The notes beneath the pieces were generated by a model that worked only from the letters and a program-made list of their open reading frames with translations, did no database searches and had not been told where the DNA came from. Source: Hofstenia miamia (lineage: Eukaryota; Xenacoelomorpha; Acoela). Taken from it: a stretch of 64,000 nt of DNA. Positions within the stretch are counted from its first letter, which is position 1. Each line of letters begins with the position of its first letter. The stretch spans positions 586,727 to 650,726 of the forward strand of contig SCFE01000117.1 in assembly GCA_004352715.1 (NCBI GenBank), written 5' to 3'. The position numbers and the translations under genes were made by a program. Positions 11,084 to 23,446 of the stretch are shown here, piece after piece.

Positions 11084-14000
11084 TAATTGTGTACAGCTTT
11101 GGATCATACATTTTTTTGTAAAAAATTATATGGAAACAATATGAAAATATGCAATCTATTAAATATGGATATTTTATAATTGACATTCTTTGATACATGT
11201 GCTTTGAAAGAAATTACTTGAATTTTAAAAAGGGCTTAGCTGTTATTGCCATTTCAATTTCTACATGTAGCATAGTATTACCATTCATAATTTATTATAT
11301 TTCACGGTACGACGCATATATTATAGAAAGAAAAACTGTACATAGTGTTGCTGTTGGAAATACAATTTTAAATATAATCCTATTTTTCTAGAACAAATGA
11401 AATTCAGCTGAAGTGAGAAAGAATTAGATATCACTAAAAGAGTAAAAATTTTGCACAACTAACAAGCAGCACGATTTGCAGCCTATTATTGAGGTGAACT
11501 GAAAAAATTTCATTAGTACAGACTAAATTTATCAGAAATGAAACCATACATTTTCCCATTATTAAGATTTTTAGACGCATCAATTAAAAATATATTTTAA
11601 TATATTTTGTCCAAACTGCAGATATGCAAGCTTATTGGCATTCAAAAAATATACAGCAAAAATACGTATGTGCAATGTAAAGTATTTTTAAGCAATGCAT
11701 GTTAATTTCAATAATTTATTATGTTACAGTGCTATTAATTGTTAATATTTCATTTCGAAATTCAATAATACAGATGCAACTACAAATAATCAAATATACT
11801 TTGAATTTACTGCAGACGCTGAATTTCCACCCTGATTGTTAAATTCTTTCAAGGTAGACTTTAATGAAAACCGATTGTCTCAAACATTAGATTTCAAACC
11901 ATGTTTGTAATGCTAATATTGCTGCCAAAGGAGCGAAACGCCTTTCTTTTGCAGACACTGTTTCGTAGCAAACTTCCTGATAAAGACTTGTTTGCTGTGT
12001 AATTCGATCCATTATTGAGCATGCTGCACCAATTTTACAAATTGCTTATTAAAGGACAGAGTCGCGTTCTACTTTTCGTCGTTGACAGCTAGGGCTGCAA
12101 TAAGCAAAAATTATAATAAAATTACAATCATTTCAATGAAAATTAACCTAAAACGAATATACCTACTGAAAGTTTGTGGGTTGAAGGTAAGTCAACATTG
12201 ATCGTTCGTTTAAATATTTTTAAAATACTAGCAAAAATAGACAAAAAATAATCCTAATTAGCTACCGCGAAGATAAAAACAAAAAAAATTATACTACTTG
12301 TTGAACACGGACGCATGACATCTCGAATCTATGTTATTCACATCCCGCATTTCACTACATTACATGCACCATCAATTTTTTCAACTAGATCAGTATTACA
12401 AGCAAATATCGAAATGTTTCTAATTTTCGTTGTTTCATTAGCAAAGATTGCCCCCCCCCACTTCCGGCGCCACTGGCACTTAGTGGAGAAAATAATAAAC
12501 AATTCAATAAGATAATGCAGAGGGGTGCTAATATCCTTAAATTTTAAAGGGGCACATTCATTTTTACAATTTAAGGCGATGTTGTACTGGCGATTTTTGC
12601 CCAAAACTCTGCAATTTTTTGTCATACATTACGAATGTACCAATATATAAATGTATTACTAAATAGATACATGGTGACTCTTAAGGCAAATCAATTGTAC
12701 TTTTTAAAAAATCATCATAGCTTTGAAATGAAATATCATTGAATATACTCTTGTAACAAATTTTTTTCAAGAAGATAATCTGATCTATCGCCAGTGGATT
12801 ATTATCTGTGGAGTGTATTGAAGGCACGTGACTACCATGGATTCATATCACAAAATCTATCAATTTGTTGCACTACTCTGTGAATGGTAAGCATGTCAGC
12901 TTGAAATTTAGGAAAATTATGGTTTGATTGAACACTTTTTGTGACATTACTAATTCGCTTTATTGAGCATGCAATTATGCTTCATTTCATGGCAGAAAAG
13001 CTTTTAATATGTTATTTTTAAAAATAAAATTGAAGTGACTTATGATTCACGATCTACATTCTCTTGTTTACTGCTTTAAACTAAATGGCAAATGTTAATA
13101 AAATAGTACTACAAAGAAATTCGTAAACAATATAGAAACTATCAAATACAAGAGAAAATACTGCAATTACTTCCATTTGAAACGCAGAGAAAACAAAACA
13201 TTAATGAAAGTTTTTGAACTTTTCAGCAATTATGAGACTATTCTGAGACTATTCCATGAAACTATCAGATGATATTTTAAATAGATGTAACATGTGGCGA
13301 AGGAGTATAAGTGATATTTAAAAAGACTTTCAACAACTGCACCAACAAAGCTCTCTCTGAGATGAAGCTAAAAAATGCTTGCATTCAGTACATCAGCAAT
13401 TTCCAGAATTGGAATGATAAACGCAATTTTATCTGGGCTCTGATCATCATAGAGTACTGGATTTCAATTGTAAAGCAATCAAATATATTTAAATAAATTG
13501 ATTTTATGTTATATTGTTTCATACATTGTATATGTTCTAGTTAATAAATAGTGAAATGGAGGGTAAACTACATTAAATTTCATTCTAGTTTATATATTTT
13601 CTGATGATTTCAAACACCTTTCAAATATAAGAGAATTTTCCTCTTTAAAAGGCATTTCAGATAGTTGAGGCTCAGTCTCTTTTATAAAAGTCTCTAATCA
13701 ATTCAAAATTTAGGTGGGGCACTTGTCCTCCTGTGTTCCCCTTGATTGCGCCTCTGGTAATGCATTATACAGGCTGTTATGATGAAATCTATTCCATTTA
13801 TAAAAAATACAGAACTAAATTGTGAATTAACTAGATCCGACATGCACTTTATCAAGATTCGAATTAGAATCGAAGTTTTCGCAGGGAATAGAATGGGATT
13901 AGATTAAGAAATTCAATAAATGTGTACAAATAGAAGAAAATATCACAGTCTAAATTAAATTAAGCATTTGTACTCTGCTAGCGTATTGTTTCAAAAAAAA

Positions 14001-15827
14001 TTGTTCAATAGTTACTCTTTAACAACCGAAATCGTAAAAGATGTTAGAGACTTCCCTTTAAACTAAACTAGCGTCTCTATAACAAAGCATATGAAATTCA
14101 GTGAATCAAAATCTTGAAAGAAGTGTTCAGAATTCTAAAAAATCTAATTAGATCACCGAGTCACGTACTTTAGTTTTTCCGGGTCGCGTGTGTCACATTT
14201 TGTCACCCGGTTGTAATTCTGTTCAGAATGATATGAAATGGAATAGCAGTACAAATTATGATAGATAAAGCGGCAAAAAGACTTCATTTTTCATTATCTT
14301 AAAGATTAGTGGTACATCGATTTAGGAGACGAGATGACTCAAGACACTTATTTATAGGATGTTGATACCAGTTGCGCGTGCAAGGCGGTATAGTGGAAAG
14401 GCCCCGGAAAATATTTAAATTGATATTAATTGAAAAAATTTAAAAATTATTTTAGGATTAATGTTTTCAATATTGTATTGTAGGTTCCTGTCAGATTTGC
14501 AGACAACGCGTGATTTTTAGTTTTTGTTAAGTTTTTGGAGACAAACGGTGTGGTGGAAACATGAGGATTGATTTCTGTTAAATTGGTGTGCATGTAAGCA
14601 CAGGATTTGAAAAATTCCTCGGCAAGCAGATTATAATTGAAATGTCCTCCGGTCCCTCGTCCAAAAATCTTGACTTATGCGGTCAGTACTGGAGTATTGC
14701 GCACCCGTGCGTCATGATTTAACAGTTAAGCAACAATCAAGAAGTGAAGATAACCAAAAGCGTTCTGTTTATTTATTCTAGAAGGAATTCTATATTCAGA
14801 AACTTGTTAGTGTAATGTATTTGATTGTCGTGAAATATTGTGCGCAAGATATTGGTACAGTATTTCTCAAGTTGACCATCCTCGACATTTTTCCAGATTT
14901 GAGAAATTAGAATGCTCATCACTATGAGACATTTTTTCTGAACTAAGAAATGCATGTGATGCAGTTGAAATATGTCATATATTTGATATTAGATAATACT
15001 ATAGTCTGGCATCGGTGAGAAATCAGCATGCGTTCCTACTATTCTATTTATTGAGGGTTTCGAGTTGATGCGTGGATTGACCGATGCTATAAAACTAACT
15101 CCACCTGCATATATACCATATCCTAATTAAATTTAAAGGTGAACAGGAAATTGTGTTAGGGAAGAGTGGCTACACGGCCAACCCGATGCAGATAACCTCT
15201 TAGAGAGTCGTTTAAGACTAGAGCCCTAATTAGATTGAGAAGTAAGAAGCCCTAACTATTGGGTGCAAGTGGTGAACCTAAGTGCTAAGTAAAATAACCT
15301 AAGCTCAGTGCATTTCTCATCTCGTGCAATTTAGGTGAAAGCAAATGATAAATTTCGTTACGGATGAATAGCAGTACAAGTGCCCTAATCGTATACCTAA
15401 CCTAGTTAAAGGATGGCCATTAACCAGCTTGTTCGCGGAATGGGTGTCCTTCAACGAAAAAATTGAAAAGCATATAAAAAGTAACAGTCAAAAGAAAATA
15501 AGTAAAATGAATTTACTGAGAATCATTCGATCGAACAATTAATAAATCGCACATATTTATACAAACAAAACTGGTGAAGGAATCAAACAATAGTACTCTG
15601 TTGCTAACATGAATAAATAAAACAGGTTCTGTACAATAACCTTTTAAACTAACAAAAATACTGCGTAATAATTTAACGGAAATAATTAAGCTAAAATTGC
15701 ACAGTTTACAAAGGAACAAAATTCAAATAATTTCGAAGTTAAAATAGGTAATTGATGCAGTTATACCACAATAGTGTGTATTGAGGAGGAAAATTACCAG
15801 CAAAAAAACAACTTTGTCTCAGGCTGT
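11084..15827. other. Long AT-rich stretch with no supported gene
   Basis: About 4.7 kb without a convincing exon or element. Open frames such as 11197-11391, 12338-12625 and 13311-13496 lack domains and splice context. A C-run/CGCCACTGG segment at about 12450-12476 reads on the other strand as CAGTGGCGCCGGAAGTG, a hAT-like end without a partner. A similar orphan end (CAGAGGCGCAATC on the minus strand) lies at about 13743-13755. Confidence 0.5.
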
Positions 15828-15837
15828 TAGTTCCCAA

Positions 15838-16178
15838 TAGAGCACGACGCCGATAATAAATTCATCGGCGGTGGCGGCGCCGCCGGCGTATACCACGTAT
15901 GCTAAAAATGATTAAATTTGATTAAAAAATTGCCTGAATAGGCTTATACCGTGTCTTAGAGGCCCACTCACCGAGTGCACATGCATGAAGCTACAGTTAC
16001 GGTGTGTATATAGGCCTAGATAAACCTAACATTTTTGTGTATATCAATTTTTTCAGTCAGTCATTTCACTCTCATAACATTCTGTTATGAAAAGTCCTAC
16101 TTAAATTAAATCACAATATGAACGTTGTACGCCGATGGAAATCATCGGCGGCGGCTCCGCCGGCGTGGCGTCGGGTTC
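15838..16178. mobile_element. GC-ended MITE with ~10 bp target duplication
   Basis: TAGTTCCCAA occurs immediately outside both ends (15828-15837 and 16179-16188). The termini are inverted, with CACGACGCC on the left and the complement of CCCGACGCC on the right. Each end is followed by a palindromic GC block (CGGCGGTGGCGGCGCCGCC on the left, CGGCGGCGGCTCCGCC on the right). The interior is ordinary AT-rich DNA without an open frame. A 9-10 bp duplication fits Mutator-like elements best, but no transposase is present to prove it. Confidence 0.75.
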
Positions 16179-16199
16179 TAGTTCCCAACAACTGCCAGA

Positions 16200-18247
16200 T
16201 CAGCTGTGAAAATGACATCTAAAGGGCTGGAATGGAGTAGAAATCATATTACATCAAGAAACTTTTCACTGGAGACTCAGAGCAAGAAGTCAAACTCTGA
16301 CGCAGTACCCCTATAAACATTTTAATCAAATTTGGATCCGCTTTCAAGGATTGGCTTAGCAAGGTAGAGTCCTCAGAGGAAGCAAAGCATCAGTACAAAA
16401 ATTGTTAGGAAAAATTAACGCATTCTCTCCTGCCTCTAATGAATGATTCCAAATATTTGACTAGTAATGTAACAGCAACATTTCACCTAGGATCTCGCCA
16501 ATACCCAGTTCCCTTTATACTTGTGAGGCAATTCATATCAATACTATTTAATACTTGATGGACAAATATCAACCGATTGTTATTCATAGAAAATTTACAA
16601 ATACATTATAATGCTCCGCATGTAAAACACAAGAATAAATACTTCTCTCAGACCCAAAATTTGAGAAAACAGACGATATTGAAATGTATTTTATATGTAT
16701 TAATGATCTTTATCAATGAAGCTGAAATAGCAACAAATTTTTGAAATAAAATACAAGCCAGAAGGAAATTTTAGGAAACCACAAGCCTTTGGGCTACTCC
16801 TTCAACTGAACCTCCAAAGATGTACTGCGCTAAAATGATTGTATGCCGTAATAGTCAGTACAGCAATTACCACCAAAGCAAATTAGATGCCAGCTACATA
16901 CTGATTAAAGGATATGCACTGCTCCAGATGCAGATGTACTAAGTCTATTAACAGTATTGATAATGCGGAGGAATTTGTTACATGTGATGACACCTCTCCT
17001 GAAGAAGAAGACGAAGAGAAAATTACTCTCAACACCAACCCTGAACTTTAACCTGCAGAAAATTTAAACTAAGAGAAGCACTGATAAATTTTCTACATGG
17101 AATGTAATAATTATGACGCCACGATTGAACAGTAATGCTATCCAGATAGCTATGAAGTCATCCTTGTACCAGCGCAATTGACACAGGCACTGTCATATCA
17201 ATAATTTCAGACTCTTGTGTCTGCACCCTTGGATTTGCTAGAGATTCTATAACAGAAAGTAACGAAGATCTATTCAATGCATTGGGGAAGTAAGCAAGCA
17301 CTAAAGGAAAGATACCTAATAAAAGTTACCATTATGTAAAGTATCTTCACAAAACTTGCTCATTGTGAGACAACGCAAGTAATACGCGAATTTTGACAAA
17401 AATGCTCAATAAGCCAAGAATTGCAGAGAACATTATATGAACTCACCACCATTTGAACTAAACTCAAGTAAATATACTAAATGAACTATTAATAGCAAAT
17501 AAACAGATAATTACAGTGAAATAAGTGTAAGAAGAGCAGTAACCGTATGACATCACACTGAAACTACTGATAAGAAACCAATCTGAGAACAAGTACAGCA
17601 AGTACCTGAAGGGCAAAAGCAACAATGCAAAAATGCATTAAGTGAGCTACTGAAAAACTAAGGCCTTTATGAGTCACCTACTGTATTTGTGAAAGGAAAA
17701 ATTAAAGTACAATTGTGCATTGATTTTCACAAGCTAAACACAAAAAACCACAATTTCACAACTTTATTCTTTTGTAAAACCTATTGGCAAGTACCAATGA
17801 ATAAATCTGATATTGACAAGACAGCTCTTATTACGGTCATTTGGTATTTCAAAGACGAGAGTGCTTCAAGGAAATAATAAGCCAGTACAGGAAGACATTT
17901 TTGCTAAATTAATGATATACTACCCAGTAAACATTGAACTGTTGCAACGACGCCGTTTTGGTGTGTATTGGCGTTTAATAGGCTTTGAATTGTTTGAGTG
18001 ACGTTTATAATTGTGAAAGGAAAAATTAAAGTACAATTGTGCATTGATTTTCACAAGCTAAACACAAAAAACCACAATTTCACAACTTTATTCTTTTGTA
18101 AAACCTATTGGCAAGTACCAATGAATAAATCTGATATTGACAAGACAGCTCTTATTACGGTCATTTGGTATTTCAAAGACGAGAGTGCTTCAAGGAAATA
18201 ATAAGCCAGTACAGGAAGACATTTTTGCCTACATTAATGATATACTA
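16200..18247 (+). pseudogene. Decayed Ty3/gypsy gag-pol, left part
   Basis: A heavily mutated LTR-retrotransposon body. The clearest landmarks are an aspartic protease core at about 17165-17230 (AIDTGTVISIISDS, with the DTG triad and a following hydrophobic strand) and a reverse transcriptase opening at about 17695-17880 (VQLCIDFHKLN, then YWQVPMNKSDIDKTALI). Between 16250 and 17150 broken frames look gag-like, but this is weak. RT is interrupted at 18246 by a TA-flanked MITE, and its continuation is seen at 18559 and again near 20640. No LTRs could be identified. Stops occur every few dozen codons, so it is inactive. Confidence 0.75.
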
Positions 18248-18336
18248 CCCAGTAAACATTGAACTGTTGCAACGACGTCGTTTTTGTGGTGTATTGACGT
18301 TTAATAGGCTTTGAATTGTTTGAGTGACGTTTATAA
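17687..18336 (+). repeat. 324 bp tandem duplication across RT and a MITE end
   Basis: 17687-18010 is repeated head to tail at 18011-18336. Each unit contains the gypsy RT opening plus the first ~90 bp of the MITE that begins at 18248. Because the unit includes the MITE end, the duplication happened after the MITE inserted. The two copies have diverged slightly (for example ACGACGCCG against ACGACGTCG). Confidence 0.9.
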
Positions 18337-18556
18337 TGCGGATTAGTGGCCGTAAAATTATTATGCCTAGCAAAAAATATTTAAAAATAAGAATAATATT
18401 AGTACTATGACAATTTGAAGATAAATTTTTTAAAAACTGCATTTTTATTGATAGTTTGTCGTTTTATTGTGAAAAGACGTTGTTTTGTAAAGTCGTTTTA
18501 GTGCCGTTATTATGTCGCTCAAAAGACGTCGTTACGGCAGTTCTAGGTTTACTGGG
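18248..18556. mobile_element. TA-flanked MITE inside the gypsy RT
   Basis: Ends are inverted: CCCAGTAAACATTGAACTG on the left and the complement of CAGTTCTAGGTTTACTGGG on the right, continuing into ACGACGTCGTTTT-type sequence on both sides. A TA dinucleotide flanks both ends (18246-18247 and 18557-18558). The gypsy frame resumes after it. At 309 bp with no coding capacity it is a MITE, probably mobilised by a Tc1/mariner-type transposase. Confidence 0.8.
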
Positions 18557-18558
18557 TA

Positions 18559-18770
18559 ATAGCAACAATCTTGATAGAGTATCATATAATGAATTTACGA
18601 AACATACTCAACCTCAGTGTTGAATCTAAGATTGAAAATCCAGAGTGCTGGTTTCATCTAATGAGTAAAGGAAAATCCTAACATTGACTAGAGTTAAAGG
18701 GAATTGATACATTTTAGCAACATGTGAAAAATGGAGTTTCATTGTTTACACAGGATATCTAATAACGTTA
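18559..18770 (+). pseudogene. Ty3/gypsy RT, middle fragment
   Basis: After the MITE the RT can be followed in broken frames (LNLRLKIQSAGFI near 18600-18660), the position expected for the RT fingers/thumb stretch that precedes the RNase H connection. Too decayed for precise limits. Confidence 0.45.
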
Positions 18771-18868
18771 AAATAAAATCATTTCTTAGTAAAAAATACA
18801 TTTAGTGAAATTTATAGAGGAAGAATTCATGACAAGATATTAACATGTGCCAAAATCTTACAAACTAA

Positions 18869-19411
18869 AGGTGTGTTCCCACTATCGACTTTTATCAGCA
18901 GATTTTAATCGAAAATGCAATTATTTTCGTTCACATTGGCGATTTTTTATCATCCGATTTTTTATCAGAAAATGCGGAGTTGGAAGAGCGTTCAGACTAT
19001 CGATTTTTTATCAGATGATAAATTATCATCTTTTGATTGACAGTAAGAAAAACAACAACATCTGTTTATGGATTGGTTTGTCTTGGAATGTAAACAATGT
19101 TTACATATTTTGAAGTTGAAATATTTCAACGACAATAATTTACGTTTTGGAAGTCTGTTCCCTACTTGAGAAGTAAGCAATTAGTTTCAAGTAGCTATTC
19201 GACTAGTTTTAGTACCGTTCAGACTATCGACTTTTATCAGCTGATAAATTATCAGATGACAGTAATTTGGCTGTTTTGCCAAAAAATCGGATGGAGCGTT
19301 CAGACTATCGACTTTTATCAGCCGATAAAAAAGCAGATAGAGTGTTCACACTATCGACTTTTATCACCGATTTCTTGACAGATGATAAAAGTCGATAGTG
19401 GGAACACACCT
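18869..19411. mobile_element. Harbinger-type MITE with internal repeats
   Basis: Perfect or near-perfect inverted ends of about 30 bp start AGGTGTGTTCCCACTATCGA on the left; the right end is the complement. The trinucleotide TAA flanks both sides (18866-18868 and 19412-19414), the signature of PIF/Harbinger insertion. The interior repeats GACTATCGACTTTTATCAG with GTTCA spacers at least four times (about 18993, 19216, 19302 and 19343). So the element has grown by amplification of its own terminal sequence. No transposase is encoded; the length is 543 bp. Confidence 0.9.
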
Positions 19412-19799
19412 TAAGACTTAGTTATGAATATAATTAACGCAAATATACGATTATTCGAAAAAGCAAGCAGATACTATGTCTGATAAATATTTATTGAAGT
19501 ACATTCGAAAGTGACACCAAAATTTAATTGTCTGTGAATATTTTAGATAAAGTAAATTTAAACAATTGCAGAATTTATTAAATTCCAATGAAGTATCTTC
19601 CTGTTAATTAATGAAATAAATTTTAGCATGCATAACAAATCGAGAAGGTTTTTTACCTCAATAAGAATTTTGATAAGCGACGCATGTCATTGACGCTTTT
19701 GAAAGCCATGAAAACCAGCATATCTACAATTTGTATAATGACTGAAATCAAACTTGAAATTTGACAGATTTTAGGACTTTGAAATTCTTTTACATTTTT

Positions 19800-20512
19800 G
19801 ACTGACTGCCAGTGTAAATATCAGCTGGAAGTAATATTTGAGAACACCCAATTACAGATTGGAGCATATGACGAATATGATATAGTAGGTCAATATTATC
19901 CACTAGTGCGATTGTTTCGGCTGTTAATGCACTTAGTGATACGCGTCTTAACTACCTAGAAGACCATGCAATTAAATCGCAGCCAAAAAAGATCGAACCT
20001 CCCCAACTAGGATTGCCGAAGGACACATCTGAATACATACACAAAGCAGGAAACGTTGCACCGCTTGCCCCATTAGAAAATCGCAAATAATTATTTTGAC
20101 ATTTTGCGTACTGAACAAGTGATATTTTTGCAAATGTTTCTAATTTCTACCATTTTGAGTTGAGAGAAAGCTAACTTCAAAGGCTAAATCAGGCCTACTT
20201 GTCGAAGATAACCATATAAGTTTTCCAATAGTGGAACGAAATTTTTCATGAGTATCAACAAAATCATTAAGAGCATTGACATAAGTAATTTGAGATAAAT
20301 GATAACAATCATCAATTTTTTGTTTTGAACACCCAAAAAACTGGCCCATTTGTAACCAATTTCAACAATTTTTCCAATTTTAAATATGTGACAATTGTTT
20401 TGTCAATGTGTCTAACCATAATCGATCACCAGCAATGTAAAAATCGTCTACATGTACAACAATTATTCCAACTAAAGATGAATTTACATAAAATGGTAAT
20501 AGAGCAATAATT
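19800..20512 (-). pseudogene. Ty1/copia RT-RNase H fragment
   Basis: On the minus strand the blocks run in copia order. The RT active-site strand IIVVHVDDFYIAGD is at about 20440-20480. GKLIWLSSTSRPDLAFEVSF follows at about 20170-20230 (the connection region with the TRPD-like motif). RNase H remains are at about 19900-20090 (YSDVSFGNPSWGG, then LRRVSLSALTAETIAL). The first RNase H aspartate is present, as is the conserved glutamate in AETIAL. Stops and at least one frameshift break the frame. It lies inverted inside the surrounding gypsy relic, so it inserted later or was brought in by rearrangement. LTRs are not visible. Confidence 0.8.
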
Positions 20513-20639
20513 ATTTTTCCTCGGGAGGGCATTGACCCCCTCCTCGAAATACCCCTATAGATTCTTCAATGCCTACCCTTCTATATGATGCAGGCCTGTT
20601 CAGTAAAAAATGCATGCAACATTCTTGGGATGAAAAACT

Positions 20640-20945
20640 GAAGAGGAAAATGTCGATAAAAGAAATTGCTAAGGATATGATTGACAAAATTTTTATAACT
20701 AAAATTAAGAAGGATTTACAGAGACTACAAAGGTTTCTGAGATAGTATGGAAATTTCTTTCCCATTTAGCAAAAAAGCATCAAGAATGTCAGAATTATTA
20801 AGAGGTTGAAGAACATTTCAATGGACTTGGGAACACCAAGACAAGATGGCAAAATGTTTACAAGAGCTAAAAAGCTACCCTCCTCAACTACACTTAATTA
20901 CAATTTTCCTTTTATAGTTGACTGTGACGCCAGTTCAGAAGCACA
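20640..20945 (+). pseudogene. Ty3/gypsy RT/RNase H, right fragment
   Basis: Broken frames give LQRFLR, then FQWTWEHQDKMA at about 20815 (the conserved F.WT.EHQ block joining RT and RNase H) and NYNFPFIVDCDASSEA at about 20900, where DCDAS carries the first RNase H aspartate. This is the expected continuation of the RT seen at 17.7 and 18.6 kb. It implies that about 1.9 kb of later insertions separates the pieces. Confidence 0.75.
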
Positions 20946-21034
20946 ATGACGCTGAAGCACTGAAGAAAGCTAAAAATTCCGAGCTAAGCTCTTGCTCAAC
21001 TAAAGTTGAGATGCCTGCATTACTTGAAAGTCCC

Positions 21035-21800
21035 CTTTGGGATATTATATCTTGGTCAATTGAGCACAGAAAGGTTTTGCATTCTAAAAAGTTAAGGGAA
21101 CTCACTTTATCTTTCTTCGCAACTTCACTCCTCTGATGGAGCTTGAGTGTATGACATTTTTGTTACCCGCGTTAATTATGTAAAACTGCTAGGCGTTTAT
21201 ATACAGTCCAATTTGAAATGGTCTGAAAACACAAACTACCTTGTTAGCATCTACATTTCTTTAAATTATTCGTCAATGATGGCGTTATCCCTAATTACGT
21301 GTACATCATGTATGTTCTTACCATGAGACCAATTGAAACCAATTTTGGAATATTGCACTGCTTTGTGGCACAGTCAACTTTCACAAAGTCAATGCAACAA
21401 GATTAAGCGTGTACAGCAACGTGCTTCACAATAGTTATGCCCTAATTGAAATATTCTGAAGCATGTCAAAAACTACGTTCAGTTACGCTCTTTGAGCGGA
21501 GAGGAGTTATTGATGACAACCTATGGAATAATATCCAGAGGAAAACATCCCGTTTATTATCTTGTTCCTCAGAAACGCAATTATTCATACACTTTCCCTC
21601 TCCAATGTAGACATGACACTTTTGTCAAAGCGAATTGCTTTGCCTCTTCTTTTGTCCTTTTGCGGATTAGGAAAAGATATCCATGATTTTGCCCACCTAC
21701 ATAAGCGCTGTTTTATCCATCAAGCCTGGATATTTCTTTATGAATTTTGGTTATATTTTGTTTCATGCCCTTTTGAAAATTTGTCACCAACAGTTGTTGT
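21035..21800 (+). pseudogene. LINE C-terminal fragment
   Basis: Frames in succession resemble the thumb and C-terminal part of a Jockey/CR1-type LINE: LHSKKLRELTLSF at about 21075, VKLLGVYIQSNLKWSENTNY at about 21185, LEYCTALWHSQLSQSQCNKI at about 21340 and SLSGEELLMTT at about 21495. Frame changes occur between them. The upstream border abuts the gypsy RNase H fragment directly. No poly-A tail or duplication is seen. Confidence 0.75.
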
Positions 21801-21950
21801 TCAATGCATTTATTTATTTATTTATTTAATTATCAAGCGACACCATTATGCTACATATCATAGATGTGATGTAAAGTGCACAACAATTAAACAAAAGATT
21901 GATAAGCAGCAATCAGATAAACTAGCTGATATAGGTTGAGCACACATGCA

Positions 21951-22073
21951 GTGGCGTCATATCTGGGGGTGCTAGGAGGGCTCAACCCCCTCTTTTTGAA
22001 AACTGACATTTTTTAATGTGATGTTATCAAGCTCTTTTTGAAAACTGACATTTTTGAATGTGATGTTATCAAG
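21951..22073 (+). repeat. hAT-like end followed by two 42 bp tandem units
   Basis: CAGTGGCGTCATATCTGGGG at 21951 looks like a hAT-type terminus without a partner. It is followed by a 42 bp unit at 21990-22031 that repeats at 22032-22073 with about one difference. Confidence 0.6.
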
Positions 22074-22756
22074 ATTTTATCTCTTTTTAAACTTTGCCGT
22101 AGTTTTAGTAAATTATATTAACTGAAAAGGTTAAAATTACTGTAATAATAAACAAACTCGTTAACTGAAAAGGTAAAACTTCAATGTTGAATAATAACCA
22201 ACGTAGAATCAATAATATTTTATCCTTAAAGAGCTTGTGGACTTTTTTAAAACACAAGCCGTTGTTCCAAAATTTTCAAACGCAATTCTCTTATGAAATG
22301 ATGAGAATTTGTACGAAATTGCATTACCTGAGGTATTTGATAACACAAATTATTTTATGATGAAAATTTCGATTTCTTAAAATTCATTAAAGAAATCATG
22401 GGCTATCAGCTATTCCCAAACATTCTTTAAAAGTTAGACTGCTCGAGCCTAATTTAGGGTAGCTCTGAGTAAAGTCAGTGATTATGGTAAATAAACCTAC
22501 TTTGGGAGAGCATAATCTCAAGGGGTAAATAATAGAGGAGGCACTTCTCTATTGTGTTGCATTTTCAGATTTTGAAAATTTCATGCGTAATTTAAATATT
22601 TTTCTAGAAATTGTAAAAAATTGTGCAATTCCAAAGATGTTTGATTTTAAAGATGCCTAATTCTTTGTCCACTCTCACATAAATATTTTTTTGTACTTCA
22701 AGCCCCTGCTCGGATGCTTAAGTGGCTTGACGCACTGCAAACATGTTGTAGATTCA

Positions 22757-22957
22757 TATATATATATATATATATATATATANNNNNNNNNNNNNNNNNN
22801 NNNNNNNNNNNNNNNNNNNNNNNNNNNNNNNNNNNNNNNNNNNNNNNNNNNNNNNNNNNNNNNNNNNNNNNNNNNNNNNNNNNNNNNNNNNNNNNNNNNN
22901 NNNNNNNNNNNNNNNNNNNNNNNNNNNNNNNNNNNNNATATATATATATATATATAT
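22757..22957. repeat. (TA)n microsatellite with 155 bp N gap
   Basis: AT dinucleotides on both sides of unknown bases at 22783-22937. The gap is most likely more of the same repeat. Frames crossing it are not genes. Confidence 0.9.
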
Positions 22958-23446
22958 GGATAAAGTATAGCCTATTACCATAGGTTAGTCTACATTAAAT
23001 AAGTTACACAGAGATTGGAATGAAAGGTCGTCTAAATGTCAGAAGAACAATCTTATATGTCTGCCACTGCCCTGTTTGAAAAAAGCAGGTCATCCTCCCT
23101 GCATGGCAAGTTCGTAAGTCTAAGCAAAAGGCAACTACATTCTTAAAAGAAACATCAAACTAATTGCAGATACAAAAGCAAAACAGTGAATTAACTACCG
23201 AAGTTTAATGCATGTGTTTATGAAAGCTGAAAATCTATAACATATACATTGACGAAAAACTGACCACAGAAAACATTTATACCAAAATTACACCAATCCA
23301 CACACAAGTAAAAAAATTATTGCATAAATATAAAAGCACAACCCAACATATTAATAATATTTTCTGGAAACAGCGATTTGGAATGGATAAACCTTATCGA
23401 GGATAAACCATGATGCTATGATGTTGCAAGACACATAGAAATCATA

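Noticed and set aside
12338-12625. 95-codon minus-strand frame
   Set aside because: It overlaps a hAT-like terminal fragment and an opposing frame; no domain.
14380-14410. GCGTGCAAGGCGGTATAGTG as a possible tRNA part
   Set aside because: No cloverleaf arms or T-loop consensus could be drawn around it.
17687-18201. Two identical 60-odd codon frames as a gene pair
   Set aside because: They are the two copies of a 324 bp tandem duplication within a dead gypsy RT.
22691-22983. Open frames on both strands through the (TA)n and N run
   Set aside because: They are produced by a microsatellite and unknown bases.
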